DNA of 64,000 nucleotides. Source: Aquicoccus sp. G2-2. GTDB lineage: Bacteria > Pseudomonadota > Alphaproteobacteria > Rhodobacterales > Rhodobacteraceae. A model generated the notes under the pieces. That model saw nothing but the letters and a program-made list of their open reading frames with translations, did not search any database and was not told the DNA's origin. The DNA lies in assembly GCF_034555965.1 (NCBI RefSeq), contig NZ_JAYDCK010000003.1, forward strand, positions 434,001-498,000, given 5' to 3'. Both the position numbers and the translations under genes were made by a program. Positions 16,874 to 26,826 of this stretch are shown here, one piece after another (positions within the stretch are counted from its first letter, which is position 1; each line of letters opens with the position of its first letter).

Positions 16874-19393
16874 TTACGCAGATTTGCGTTTGCGCCCGCC
16901 TTTGCCCTTCTTGGCTTTCTCCGCGATCAGCGCGACGGCCATATCCATGGTTACATCGGCGGGGGCGGTGTCTTTCGGGAGTGTGGCGTTGACCTTCTCC
17001 CATTTTACATATGGCCCGTAGCGCCCATCCATTACGTTCACTGGGCCGCCGTTTTCGGGATGCTCACCCAGTTCCTTGAGCGGTTTTGCCGCAGCACTTT
17101 GCCCGCGACGACCGGGATTGGCACGTTTTTCGGCCAGAAGTTCGACGGCGCGGTTCATCCCGATCTCAAACACATCATTCGGGTCTTTGAGGTTGGCATA
17201 GACTGGCTTTGCGTCGTCAGGGAATTGGTGCATCACATACGGCCCGAAACGCCCGAAATTGGAGGTGATCAGCCCGCCCTCCGGGTGCTGGCCAATCTCG
17301 CGCGGCAGACTCAATAAGGTGAGAGCCTTGGTGAGGTCCATCTCATCCTTGTCCCAACCCTTTGGCAGGGAGGCGCGTGGAGGTTTTTTGTTCTCTGGTG
17401 TTGGCTCGCCGCGCTGCACGTATGGCCCGAAACGGCCCGACTTGAGCCAGATTTCATCGCCTGCGTCTTCGCCCAACACACGTTCATCGCCTTCCGCCCC
17501 TTCACCTGCGATCGGACGGGTATAGGTGCATTCAGGATAATTGCCACAGCCGACAAAGCCACCGGTGCGCGAGGTTTTCAGATGCAATTGTCCGGTGCCG
17601 CATTTCGGACAGATGCGCGGGTCTGTGCCATCTTCGCGGGGCGGGTAAAGCTGATCGGCGAGCGCCGCGTCGAGCACATCCAGCACCTCAGTGATCCGTA
17701 ATTCCGAGGTCTCCGAAATCGCGACCGAGAAATCGCGCCAGAAACGGTCCAGGACGTTCTTGTAATTGCGCTCACCGGCGCTCACGTCATCGAGTTCTTC
17801 TTCCAGATTGGCGGTGAATTCATAGCCCACGTATTTACGGAAGAAATTTAGCAGAAAGATGGTGACGATCCGCCCCTTGTCTTCGGGAATCAGGCGGTTC
17901 TTGTCCTTGCGGACATACTCGCGCTCCTGAATCGTGGTCACAATGGAGGCATAAGTAGAGGGTCGTCCGATGCCCAACTCTTCCATGCGCTTGACCAGCG
18001 TGGCTTCGGTATAGCGCGGCGGCGGCTGGGTGAAGTGTTGCTCTGGCGTCACCTCGCGCTTGGCGGCGGGCTCGCCTTCGGTGATTTGCGGCAGGCGCTT
18101 GTCATCGTCATCGACGAGCTGATCGTCACGGCCTTCCTCGTAAACGCGCATGAAGCCATCGAAAAGCACAACCTGCCCGGTGGCGCGCAGGCCAACCTGA
18201 CCATCTGCGGAACCAATATCGACGGTGGTGCGCTCAAGCCGCGCGCTTTCCATTTGGCAAGCCAGCGTGCGTTTCCAGATCAAATCGTAAAGCTTGCGCT
18301 GATCCGCGTCTTTCAGCTTCAGCGCCTCGGCATCAGCCTCCATATTGGTGGGGCGGATACATTCATGTGCTTCCTGCGCGTTCTTGGCTTTGTTCTTGTA
18401 AACCCGTGGACTGCCCGGCACATATTCTGCGCCATAGCGTGTGCCGATAGTGCTGCGCGCGGCATCGACTGCTTCGGGGGCCATGTCGATCCCGTCGGTT
18501 CGCATATAGGTGATGTGACCGGCCTCATAGAGACGCTGTGCGGTGCTCATGGTCTGGCGCGCGCCCATGCCGAATTTGCGGCTGGCTTCCTGTTGGAGCG
18601 TCGAAGTCATGAACGGCGGTGACGGATTCCGGCTGGCGGGTTTTGCCTCAACCGAGGTGATCTTGAGATCGCGGCTTTGGATCGCCTGCACCGCCAGTTC
18701 GGCCTGAGTTGCGTTCTCGATATCGTAGCGTTCGAGTTTCTTCCCGGCGAGGGTCGTGAGGCGGGCCTCGTAGTCCTTGCCGCGCGGAGTTTGCAGCAGC
18801 GCCTTCACGCTCCAGTATTCACGTGCCCGGAAGGCTTCGATTTCAGTTTCACGCTCGACGATGAGACGCAGGCACACCGACTGCACCCGGCCCGCGCTGC
18901 GTGCGCCGGGCAGTTTTCGCCAGAGCACCGGGGAGAGGTTGAAGCCAACCAGATAGTCTAGCGCCCGACGGGCGAGATAAGCATCGACAAGCGGTTGGTC
19001 GATTTCGCGTGGGTTCTTCATGGCTTCGGTGACGGCGGATTTGGTGATCGCGTTGAACACTACGCGCGAGACCGGCGTGTCTTTCTTCAGCGCCTTGCGT
19101 TTGCGGAGAGCCTCTTCAAGGTGCCAGGAGATTGCTTCGCCTTCACGGTCCGGGTCGGTTGCGAGGATCAGAGCGTTATCATCTTTTAGGGCGTCGGCAA
19201 TGGCTTTGACGTGTTTGCGGCTGTCGGCGCCGATCTCCCAAAGCATCTCGAATTCGTTTTCTGTATCGACAGAACCATCCTTGGGGGGCAAATCACGGAC
19301 ATGGCCGTAGGATGCGAGAACGGTGTAATCCGAACCGAGATATTTGTTGATTGTCTTGGCCTTGGCGGGGGATTCTACAACAACTACGGGCAT
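16874..19393 (-). CDS. topA: DNA topoisomerase I
   Basis: 839 residues from ATG at 19393 (MPVVVVESPAKAKTINKYLG), with GAGAGGAAAATA upstream. The Toprim domain occupies 1-120 (ILATDPDREGEAISWHLEE), and the active-site Tyr is in GHITYMRTDGIDM near residue 308. One C4 zinc finger (CPKCGTGQLHLKTS...GCGNYPEC) is near 590-620, followed by three repeats with RFGPYV/RYGPYV. The last residues are a Lys-rich tail (KAKKGKGGRKRKSA). It relaxes negative supercoils. It lies downstream of dprA, a common alphaproteobacterial neighbourhood. Confidence 0.96.
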   Translation of the reverse strand: MPVVVVESPAKAKTINKYLGSDYTVLASYGHVRDLPPKDGSVDTENEFEMLWEIGADSRKHVKAIADALKDDNALILATDPDREGEAISWHLEEALRKRKALKKDTPVSRVVFNAITKSAVTEAMKNPREIDQPLVDAYLARRALDYLVGFNLSPVLWRKLPGARSAGRVQSVCLRLIVERETEIEAFRAREYWSVKALLQTPRGKDYEARLTTLAGKKLERYDIENATQAELAVQAIQSRDLKITSVEAKPASRNPSPPFMTSTLQQEASRKFGMGARQTMSTAQRLYEAGHITYMRTDGIDMAPEAVDAARSTIGTRYGAEYVPGSPRVYKNKAKNAQEAHECIRPTNMEADAEALKLKDADQRKLYDLIWKRTLACQMESARLERTTVDIGSADGQVGLRATGQVVLFDGFMRVYEEGRDDQLVDDDDKRLPQITEGEPAAKREVTPEQHFTQPPPRYTEATLVKRMEELGIGRPSTYASIVTTIQEREYVRKDKNRLIPEDKGRIVTIFLLNFFRKYVGYEFTANLEEELDDVSAGERNYKNVLDRFWRDFSVAISETSELRITEVLDVLDAALADQLYPPREDGTDPRICPKCGTGQLHLKTSRTGGFVGCGNYPECTYTRPIAGEGAEGDERVLGEDAGDEIWLKSGRFGPYVQRGEPTPENKKPPRASLPKGWDKDEMDLTKALTLLSLPREIGQHPEGGLITSNFGRFGPYVMHQFPDDAKPVYANLKDPNDVFEIGMNRAVELLAEKRANPGRRGQSAAAKPLKELGEHPENGGPVNVMDGRYGPYVKWEKVNATLPKDTAPADVTMDMAVALIAEKAKKGKGGRKRKSA

Positions 19394-19715
19394 TATTTTC
19401 CTCTCGACTCGGCCTTGCACCTATGGCGGCGGAACATGGGTTGGGGAAGGGGGATTGTCAATGCGCGCCAATCCGGCCGCGTCAGGATGAACCGGAAAGA
19501 GGGCCGATGCGCATCATATCTGGATTCTAGATGCAGTTTGCAAGAGCGGGCAGTGGGGTCGGGTTGTGCGGCTGTGGCCAGTCAGACTGCAAGCATGGCG
19601 AAAGATGTAGTGCGCGCGGTAGCGGCGGCGTGCCGGGCAGTTGTGCCGCCTGTCCAAGGCGGCGGATGCTTCGCAGCGCGTGTGCTTCGACCAAAGCGTT
19701 CGTAACTGAGCAAAT
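19394..19715. other. Intergenic region between dprA and topA
   Basis: 322 bases without a supported gene. A 6-bp hairpin GCCGCC-(7)-GGCGGC at 19645-19663 may be the dprA terminator but lacks a T-run. Otherwise nothing was recognised. Confidence 0.35.
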
Positions 19716-20884
19716 TCAGTTTGCCCGCGCCTTTTCAGGTCTGGCAAGGCTCAGCAAGCCACCGGCGGCGCGTGCGACCCTCCCGTCCAGTTCGAGATCG
19801 AGAAGCGCAGGAGCAACGCGGTTTGCCGGGGCGTCGATATCGCGGATAAGTTGATCTTCGGCGAGTGGGCTGGGGCTGAGCCGCTCGAGGATTTGCTGGT
19901 GCAGGGCGGCGGTTTCCGCCAATGTGCGTTGTTCCGTTGCGGCGGCGGGGGTGGAATTTGCGCTGATTGATGCGGGATTGTTTGTGGGACCATCGGCGCC
20001 AGTGCCTCGATGACATCATCGGCACCGCGCACCAGACGCGCACCATCGCGGATCATCATGTTGCAGCCCGAAGCGCGAGCGTCAAACGGATGGCCGGGCA
20101 CCGCGAGGACCTCGCGCCCTTGTTCGAGAGCACTGCGTGCAGTTATTAAAGAGCCGGATTTTGCCGCAGCTTCAATCAGCACGACGCCCTGCGTCAGACC
20201 GGACACCAGCCGGTTTCGGCGTGGAAAATGGCGTGCCATGGGAGCAAGGCCGACGGGTTGTTCGGAAATCAGCAATCCGGTGGAGAGGATGTCGACAGCA
20301 AGAGCAGTGTTTTGCGTGGGATAGATAACGTCGATGCCACCTGCCAAGACCGCGATTGTGCCGCCATCGAGGGCTGCCTTGTGCGCGGCGGTATCAATCC
20401 CGCGCGCAAGGCCGGAAACAATTACGTAGCCCTGTTCAGATAGACTGCTGACAAGTGATTTTGCCATTCGCTGTCCCAGTGAGGAGGCGTTGCGCGCCCC
20501 GACAACGGCGATCATTGGCCGAGAGAGCACGGCTGTCTCTCCGCGCAGCCATAAGAGCGGTGGCGCGTCTGCGATGTCCATCAGCGGCGCAGGGTAATCC
20601 GGCTCTCCAATAGCCACCAAGCGTGCACCAAGGCGCTTGCCTGCGCGCATCTCGGCCAGCGCGGGTTTTTCGCCGAACGGGGTGTAAGATGTGATCCCGG
20701 CGGCGTGAGCAACGTTTGGCAATGCCTCGAGCGCGGACACGACAGAGCCGTGCTCGGCCATCAATCGGTAGAATGTGGCAACCCCGACGCGGCGGGAACG
20801 AAGCAGGCGGAGCCACGACAGCTTTTCATCTTCCGTGGTGGGTGGGAGTGGGGGGTGAGTGGAAGAGTGAAACTCTTGCGTCAT
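19716..20884 (-). CDS. dprA: DNA-processing protein DprA, frameshifted in this sequence
   Basis: About 389 residues after correction; ATG at 20884 (MTQEFHSSTH) has GGAG upstream. The Rossmann-like core carries VVGARNASSLGQ, VSGLARGIDTAAHKAAL and LITARSALEQGREVLAVPGHPFD, which load RecA onto incoming single-stranded DNA. The C-terminal winged-helix domain (ALHQQILERLSPSPLAEDQLIRDI...) is in another frame. Adding one C to the C5 run (plus-strand G5 at 19947-19951) joins the two as AQIPPPAAATEQRTLAETAALHQQ. A sequencing error is more likely than a real loss, because the shifted domain is intact. Neighbours topA and the FAD enzyme are on the same strand. Confidence 0.88.
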
Positions 20885-20974
20885 CGGTGCTCCGCCTGCT
20901 TGCGAAACCATCAATACGGCACGGTTGGTTAACACCGGGTAAACCAAACCGGAAAAACTGTGTTGGCACCAAAA

Positions 20975-22388
20975 TTACCGCAGCACCGCACCGGGGTTCA
21001 TGATGCCCAGCGGGTCCAGGGCTGTCTTGATCGTCCGCATCGCGGCAAGCCGCGCCGGATCGCCGAAGCGTTCAAGATCACCGGTTTTGAGCCGCCCGAC
21101 ACCGTGTTCGGCTGAAAACGAGCCGCCGCGTTCCGTGGCCATTTCATGAACCAGTGCCTGCACTTTCGCAGCCATGTTGGGGTAATCGGCGCGGGTTCTT
21201 CCAAGGGCGGGGAATACATTATAGTGCAGATTTCCGTCGCCCAGATGGCCGAAACAATTGACCCGGAATGCACCCAGCCGTGCCAACGCAGCCCCCGCCG
21301 ATCTCGATGAAGCCGGGGATTTCCGATAGCGGCAGGGAAATATCATGGCTTGAAATTGAGCCAACGCGGCGATTCGCCTCGGGGATGAGTTCGCGCAACT
21401 CCCACAATGCGTTCCGCTGCTGCCCCGATTGTGCCAGGGTGCCATCAGTTACCAACCCGGCCTCTAGTGCCGCGCCGAACAGCTTTTCCATCGCCTCACT
21501 GGCATCCATGTCACCAGAGAGGCCAAATTCCACCAACACCATCCACTGCGGCGCTGTATCGAACGGGCGACGGAGGTTGGGGAGTGTTTCGGCCAGAAAT
21601 TCGATCCCTTGTCCGTCAATCAGCTCGAACGCGCTGACCGCTTCACCGACATGTGTGCGGGCAAGGGTGAGCAGAGCAAGGGCCGAAGCGGGACTTTCGA
21701 CCACAAGGAGGGCAGTGTTGATGCTGGCGGGGATGGGGGCGAGCTTCAACGCGGCAGCGGTAATCACGCCAAGCGTGCCTTCCGAGCCGATCAGCAGGTT
21801 ACGCAGATCGTAGCCAGTGTTGTCTTTCCTGAGGCGGGTCAGCCCGTGCATGATGCTGCCGTCGGGCAGCACCGCCTCAAGTCCAAGGCAAAGGTCGCGG
21901 GCGTTACCATAGCGCAGCACGTTCACGCCGCCCGCATTCGTCGCCAGATTACCGCCGATCCGGGCGGTTCCCTTAGCGGCAATCGAGAGGGGAAACAGCC
22001 GCCCCTCGGCTTCGGCGGCTTTATGCACGTCCGCTAGAATGGCGCCTGCTTCGGCGACGATGACGTTTTCGTCCGGGTAAACCGCTCTGATCCGGTTCAT
22101 CCGCTCCAGCGTGAGGATCATCGGGGCTGGGCCGTCGGGCATCACCTGCCCGCTAACAAGCCCGGTGCCGCCGCCATAGGGGATGACGCCGACGTGCGCT
22201 TGTGCTGCTAGTCTAAGCGTGGTTGCAACCTCATTTGCGGTGTGCGGGGCGACGACAATTCCGGCTTTACCATGCCATTTCCCGCGCGGCTCTTCGAGAT
22301 AGCGGGGTTCAACACTGCGTACGGTGCCTTCGGGAAGGGCGGCGCGCAGGGCTGTGGCAAAGGTGCTATCGGCGGGAGTGAGGGGCAT
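20975..22388 (-). CDS. FAD-linked 2-hydroxyacid dehydrogenase (GlcD/D-lactate dehydrogenase type), frameshifted
   Basis: About 470 residues after correction. The N-terminal FAD-binding PCMH domain has GIVVAPHTANEVATTLRLA, PYGGGTGLVSGQ and ARIGGNLATNAGG. The C-terminal FAD-oxidase domain has NCFGHLGDGNLHYNVFPALG and RGGSFSAEHGVGRLK and ends LGIMNPGAVLR. The two parts are in different frames; removing one C from the C5 run at 21292-21296 joins them as FIEIGGAALARLGAF. Substrate is probably a D-2-hydroxyacid such as D-lactate, D-2-hydroxyglutarate or glycolate; it cannot be settled from sequence. It lies between GNAT and dprA genes on the same strand. Confidence 0.87.
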
Positions 22389-22458
22389 GGCTTGTCATAT
22401 CATCCCGTATCGCGCTGTCGAGCAAAGAGCGCCGTTGGCGGTCATATCTTAACCCGGC

Positions 22459-23046
22459 TCAGCCGGTTTCCGTTTTACCGCGCCGGTCGCTGCGCAATGC
22501 CGCGTAAAGCACATGTGTGCGCCAGCGCCCGTTGATTTGCAGGTAGCTTTGCGCCACGCCTTCGTATTTGAACCCGCTTTTTTCAAGCAGCCCACGCGAT
22601 GGCGCATTCTCGGGTAAGCATGCCGCTTCGATCCGGCTCAGGTCGGCGCGTTGGAAGGCGTGATGCACGACCGCGGCGATAGCTTCGCGCATGTAGCCCT
22701 GTCGGATATGTGGTTGCCCGGTCCAATAGCCCAGGGTGCCAGCCTGCGCAGGGCCACGGCGGATATTGTCGAGCGTGATTGCGCCGATCAGTTCGTCATC
22801 GTCCCGTCGCACAAGGAAAAGCGGCAGTGCCGTATCCGCGTTGATTGATCGCTGTGCCCAATAGACCCGATTGGTGAAGGCCCGGCGCGACAGGTGATCG
22901 TCCGCCCAATGCGGCTCCCATGGGGTCAGGAAAGCTTCACTGTCGCGGCGTAGCCCGGTCCAGGCGTGAAAATCGCTGTGCAGCGGTGCCCTGAGCGTGA
23001 GCCGCTCGGTTTCCAATCTGATCTTCCGGCGAGACCGAAGCAGCAT
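22459..23046 (-). CDS. GNAT N-acetyltransferase, RimJ/RimL type
   Basis: 195 residues from ATG at 23046, which overlaps the M16 peptidase stop as TGATG; a TTG one codon earlier is also possible. It shows the RimJ/RimL pattern: RLETERLTLRAPLHSDF at the N-terminus, LIGAITLDNIRRG, LGYWTGQPHIRQGYMREAI (acetyl-CoA pocket) and NAPSRGLLEKSGFKYEG. It probably acetylates a protein N-terminus. Overlap indicates translational coupling with the peptidase gene. Confidence 0.88.
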   Translation of the reverse strand: MLLRSRRKIRLETERLTLRAPLHSDFHAWTGLRRDSEAFLTPWEPHWADDHLSRRAFTNRVYWAQRSINADTALPLFLVRRDDDELIGAITLDNIRRGPAQAGTLGYWTGQPHIRQGYMREAIAAVVHHAFQRADLSRIEAACLPENAPSRGLLEKSGFKYEGVAQSYLQINGRWRTHVLYAALRSDRRGKTETG

Positions 23047-24308
23047 CAAGCGGCGCGCCTCCGGTTCAGGGCATCAAGGTCGGGCGCGCCTGCCACCGGG
23101 CCATAGAGCGCCAGAGCGGCCCCGGCGTGGCTGACGGTTTGCCCAGCGAAGTCACGCACCGCGTTGCGACCGACAGCGTCGATATTGCCGACCACTTCGT
23201 TTACTGTCGGCACCCGGCCCCAAATCTGGATCATCCGGGCATTTCGTTCGGCCCGGTGTGACGGGCTTTCCAGCCCCATCAAAAGCCCGGCACGCATCTG
23301 AGCCTTGGCACGGGCAATTTCTTCTTCACTCATATCATCGGCAGCGCGGCGCATTTCGTCGATGGTGATCTGCGCCAATTCGGGCAGTTGCTCGCCCGAG
23401 GTGCCAGCATAAATAGTAGTCAGCCCGGCATCAGCATAGGCACCGGTCTGAGCATAGATGGTGTAGCACAAGCCGCGCTTTTCGCGCGCCTCCTGAAACA
23501 GGCGGGACGACATGGACCCACCGAGCGCGCTGGCATAGACTTGTGCGGTATAGATCATGGGATCGCGGTAATTAGGTGCCTCGAAAGCAAGCGCGAAATG
23601 CGCCTGTTCCAGCGTCTTTTCGCGGCGCATCTCTCCACCCGTGAAACATGCGGACTCTGGCACGCCGTGGGGGCGTGGTGCCATTGCGCCAAACAGCGAC
23701 TTGGCTTGCGCAACGATTGCGGCGTGATCGACCGCGCCAGAGGCTGAAAGGATCATCTGCCCCGGCCCGTAATGTTCCCCGACAAAAGCGCGCAAATCAT
23801 CCGGTCCGAAGCCCGAGACGTGTTGTTCGGGGCCAAGAATGGGGCGGCCCAGCGGCTGATCGGGATAGGCGCGCTCTTGTAGCCAATCGAAGATCACATC
23901 ATCAGGTGTGTCGAGCGCCTGGCCGATCTCTTGCAGGATGACGTGGCGTTCCAGCTCGATTTCAGCGCGCTCAAACAGCGGGTTGAGAAGGATGTCGCCA
24001 ATAACGTCGATGGCCAGAGTCACATCCTCACCCAGCACACGGGCGTAATAGGCGGTGGTTTCGCGGCTGGTATAGGCGTTGATATAGCCACCCACATCCT
24101 CGATCACCTCGGCAATCTCCAGCGTCGTGCGTTTGTTGGTGCCCTTGAAGGCCATATGCTCAAGGAAATGCGCAACGCCATTTTGCTCGGGGCGTTCATC
24201 GCGCCCACCTGCGGTAATCCAGATCCCGACGGAGGCGGATTGCAAGCCCGGCATATGCTCGGTGACAATTCGAAAGCCATTGCTTAATGTGGTTGTCTCA
24301 ACGCTCAC
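23046..24308 (-). CDS. M16 family zinc peptidase
   Basis: 420 residues, the length of mitochondrial-processing-peptidase-like bacterial M16B proteins. The inverted zinc motif HFLEHMAFKGT (HxxEH) is near residues 47-57, with the downstream Glu in the region of ERHVILQEI. The second, inactive half contains EKRGLCYTIYAQTGAYADAGL. It overlaps thrC upstream by 4 bases and the GNAT gene downstream, so SURF1-thrC-M16-GNAT form one transcript. Confidence 0.92.
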   Translation of the reverse strand: MSVETTTLSNGFRIVTEHMPGLQSASVGIWITAGGRDERPEQNGVAHFLEHMAFKGTNKRTTLEIAEVIEDVGGYINAYTSRETTAYYARVLGEDVTLAIDVIGDILLNPLFERAEIELERHVILQEIGQALDTPDDVIFDWLQERAYPDQPLGRPILGPEQHVSGFGPDDLRAFVGEHYGPGQMILSASGAVDHAAIVAQAKSLFGAMAPRPHGVPESACFTGGEMRREKTLEQAHFALAFEAPNYRDPMIYTAQVYASALGGSMSSRLFQEAREKRGLCYTIYAQTGAYADAGLTTIYAGTSGEQLPELAQITIDEMRRAADDMSEEEIARAKAQMRAGLLMGLESPSHRAERNARMIQIWGRVPTVNEVVGNIDAVGRNAVRDFAGQTVSHAGAALALYGPVAGAPDLDALNRRRAA

Positions 24309-25693
24309 GAGCGGCGGGTCTCCTCAATCAGAGTTTCCAATGCGGTGAGATCGTTCTCAACCGCGGTCACCCGTTCCTTGCGGGCGAAAAGATTTTCCAT
24401 GCGCGCGGGCAGGGGCGGGCGAAGGCCGGTGGCGGCTTCCACCGCATCGGGGAATTTTGCCGGATGGGCGGTGGCCAGCGTGATCATCGGTGTGGCCGGA
24501 TCGCGCATGTCTTCGGCCACTTTGACGCCAACGGCGGAATGCGGACAGAGCAGCACGCCGTTTGTCGCATACTGCGCAGCAATGGTAGCAGAGGTTTCCG
24601 ATTCTGACACGCGGCCGCTGTCATACGTTTCGCGCAAGGCTTGCATCGCGCCTTGGGAAACGCTGAAGCCACCGGCTTTCAATTCGTCCATCAACTGTGC
24701 CACCGCTGCGCCGTCGCGCCCATATGCCTCGAACAAGGCGCGTTCGAAATTCGAGCTGACCTGAATATCCATCGAAGGTGATATGGACGGAGTGACGCCG
24801 TCGGGTCTGTATTCGGAAGCCGAAAGGCAGCGGTGCAGGATGTCGTTTTGATTGGTGGCTACGATCAGCCGATCAATGGGAAGGCCCATGCGTTTGGCAA
24901 GATAGCCTGCGAAAATATCGCCGAAATTGCCGGTGGGCACAGTGAAGCTGACTTTGCGCGTGGGCGCGCCGAGCGAGATAGCGGCGGAGAAGTAATAGAC
25001 CACTTGCGCCAGCACGCGGGCGAAATTGATCGAGTTGACACCAGCAAGGCCGACCCGGTCGCGGAACTCGAAATGGTTGAACATATCCTTGAGCCGGGCC
25101 TGACAATCATCGAAATCGCCGGCAAGGGCGAGGGCGTGGACATTGGCCTCGGTCGGCGTCGTCATCTGGCGGCGCTGCACGTCCGAGACGCGGCCTTCGG
25201 GGAAGAGGATGAAGACATCGACATTGTCGAGCCCTTTGAATGCCTCAATCGCGGCAGAACCGGTATCGCCCGACGTGGCGCCGACGATGGTGATGCGCCG
25301 GCCATTGCGTTCGAGACTGGCCTGAAACATCTGGCCGATCAGTTGCATGGCGAAATCCTTGAACGCCAGCGTCGGCCCGTGGAACAGCTCAAGCAGGAAA
25401 TGGTTTGGTGCCAGTTGCCGCAGCGGTGCGCGCGCGGCATGGCCAAACCCGGCATAGGCCGCGCCGATCAGGGCGTGGAATTCGGCATCGGTGAAGGTTC
25501 CCCCGATAAAAGGGCGCATGATGCGAAAGGCGGTTTCCTCGTAGGAAAGGCCCGCAAGCGCGGCAATTTCACCAGTGTCGAGATGTGGAATTTTTTCGGG
25601 CAGGTAAAGCCCGCCATCGCGGGCAAGCCCGGTGAGCATGGTGTCTTCAAAGTTCAGCACCGGTGCGGCGCCACGGGTCGAAATGTAATTCAT
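24305..25693 (-). CDS. thrC: Threonine synthase
   Basis: 462 residues from ATG at 25693 (MNYISTRGAAPVLNFEDTML), which overlaps the SURF1 stop as ATGA. The PLP lysine is in HGPTLAFKDFAMQLIG near residue 107-122, and GATSGDTGSAAIEAFKG binds the cofactor phosphate. It converts O-phosphohomoserine to threonine. The position between SURF1 and an M16 peptidase is standard in Rhodobacteraceae. Confidence 0.95.
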   Translation of the reverse strand: MNYISTRGAAPVLNFEDTMLTGLARDGGLYLPEKIPHLDTGEIAALAGLSYEETAFRIMRPFIGGTFTDAEFHALIGAAYAGFGHAARAPLRQLAPNHFLLELFHGPTLAFKDFAMQLIGQMFQASLERNGRRITIVGATSGDTGSAAIEAFKGLDNVDVFILFPEGRVSDVQRRQMTTPTEANVHALALAGDFDDCQARLKDMFNHFEFRDRVGLAGVNSINFARVLAQVVYYFSAAISLGAPTRKVSFTVPTGNFGDIFAGYLAKRMGLPIDRLIVATNQNDILHRCLSASEYRPDGVTPSISPSMDIQVSSNFERALFEAYGRDGAAVAQLMDELKAGGFSVSQGAMQALRETYDSGRVSESETSATIAAQYATNGVLLCPHSAVGVKVAEDMRDPATPMITLATAHPAKFPDAVEAATGLRPPLPARMENLFARKERVTAVENDLTALETLIEETRRS

Positions 25694-26394
25694 ACGGCGT
25701 TGTCTTCTTGTTCGGGCTTGGCGCGGCGACGGTAGAGGAAGTAAAGGCTCATTATCATCCAAGTCAGCGCCAGACCATACCAAGTGAACACGTATTCGAG
25801 ATGGCGGTTGGGGATGCTAGTTGTATCGGTGGGCAAGGGCAGGATATGCGGGTCAGGCGGTGTGGTTTTCCGGGCGATGATCATTACCGCTTCGGTGCCG
25901 AGTGCGCGGGCGAGTGTGGGGACGTCACGCGAATACCAGATATTTGCGTTGGTGTCGTTTTCCGGGGTGAAGCTGTCAATCTCGTGGGGCCAGTAAAGGT
26001 TACCGACAAGCGTGATTTCATGCGGCGGGCGCGGGGTGTTCTTGTCCTCAAGCCGGATGTAGCCGCGATCCACCAGCAGGCGGCGGCCATTCGTCTCGAA
26101 CGCCTGAATGATGCGATAGCCAGCACCGTAATCGCGAGTGGAGACAAGCACGTGAATTTCTGGCCCGATCAGACGGCCATGCGCCTTGATGGCGAGAAAG
26201 CGGTCTTTGACATGGTCGGGATGGGCCGGAACGGGCACGGGTGCCGCGCCGATCATCGTTTCGACATCGGCTAGATAAGCGCGCTTTTCGGCAAGGCGTT
26301 GGACTTGCCATGTACCCAAGTAGATGAACAGCGCGAGGACCAGCACGGAGAAGATCAGAAACGGCAAGTTGCGGCGCAAGGCGGGCCTCGTCAT
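25690..26394 (-). CDS. SURF1-family cytochrome oxidase assembly protein
   Basis: 234 residues with two terminal membrane helices (about 10-28 and 205-224) enclosing a periplasmic domain. SURF1 marks are FIYLGTWQVQRLAEKRAYL near the N-terminus, GYRIIQAFETNGRRLLVDRGYI in the middle and NRHLEYVFTWYGLALTWM at the end. It assists heme a insertion into cytochrome oxidase subunit I. No oxidase subunit genes are in the window; slyX on the same strand lies upstream instead. Confidence 0.92.
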   Translation of the reverse strand: MTRPALRRNLPFLIFSVLVLALFIYLGTWQVQRLAEKRAYLADVETMIGAAPVPVPAHPDHVKDRFLAIKAHGRLIGPEIHVLVSTRDYGAGYRIIQAFETNGRRLLVDRGYIRLEDKNTPRPPHEITLVGNLYWPHEIDSFTPENDTNANIWYSRDVPTLARALGTEAVMIIARKTTPPDPHILPLPTDTTSIPNRHLEYVFTWYGLALTWMIMSLYFLYRRRAKPEQEDNAV

Positions 26395-26501
26395 TCGGGT
26401 GCGGGCGGGGTGCCGGGTTGCTTTACGCCCATTCCGGGGCGGGGTTCAATATCGGAGCGCGCTTTGTTCGGGCGGGCAGGCGTTCGCCCGGTCTCAGATC
26501 A

Positions 26502-26699
26502 TCAATAATGCGGCGGCGGGCGGTCCTGCCCGGTAAAAAGATGCGAGCCGGCATCGGCTTCGCGCTCTGCCTCGCGCCGCATCAGCATCCCCATGCGCCG
26601 CGTGAGCCGTGCGATTTCGCCCTCCTGACGCGCCACGATGGTGGAAAGATCATCCACTACGCGCTCAAGATACGCGATTTTTTCTTCAAGCTGTTCCAT
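26502..26699 (-). CDS. slyX: SlyX family protein
   Basis: 65 residues from ATG at 26699 ([20 protein letters not shown]), with AGAGGAAGGGC just upstream. The first 45 residues form a heptad-repeat coiled coil ([17 protein letters not shown]) and the end is the SlyX-type [11 protein letters not shown]. Function of the family is unknown. It is divergent from hisS with about 127 bases between the starts. Confidence 0.9.
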   Translation of the reverse strand: MEQLEEKIAYLERVVDDLSTIVARQEGEIARLTRRMGMLMRREAEREADAGSHLFTGQDRPPPHY

Positions 26700-26826
26700 G
26701 CCCTTCCTCTGGGCGCAATCAAAGGCACGGTCAAGTGCTGCCTTGCCCCGCAAACCGCCATCCGGTAGAGCCTTGCCGCGACAGCGCGGCCCCGCGCAAA
26801 CAGCCGACACCCCGAGGAAACGCCTG

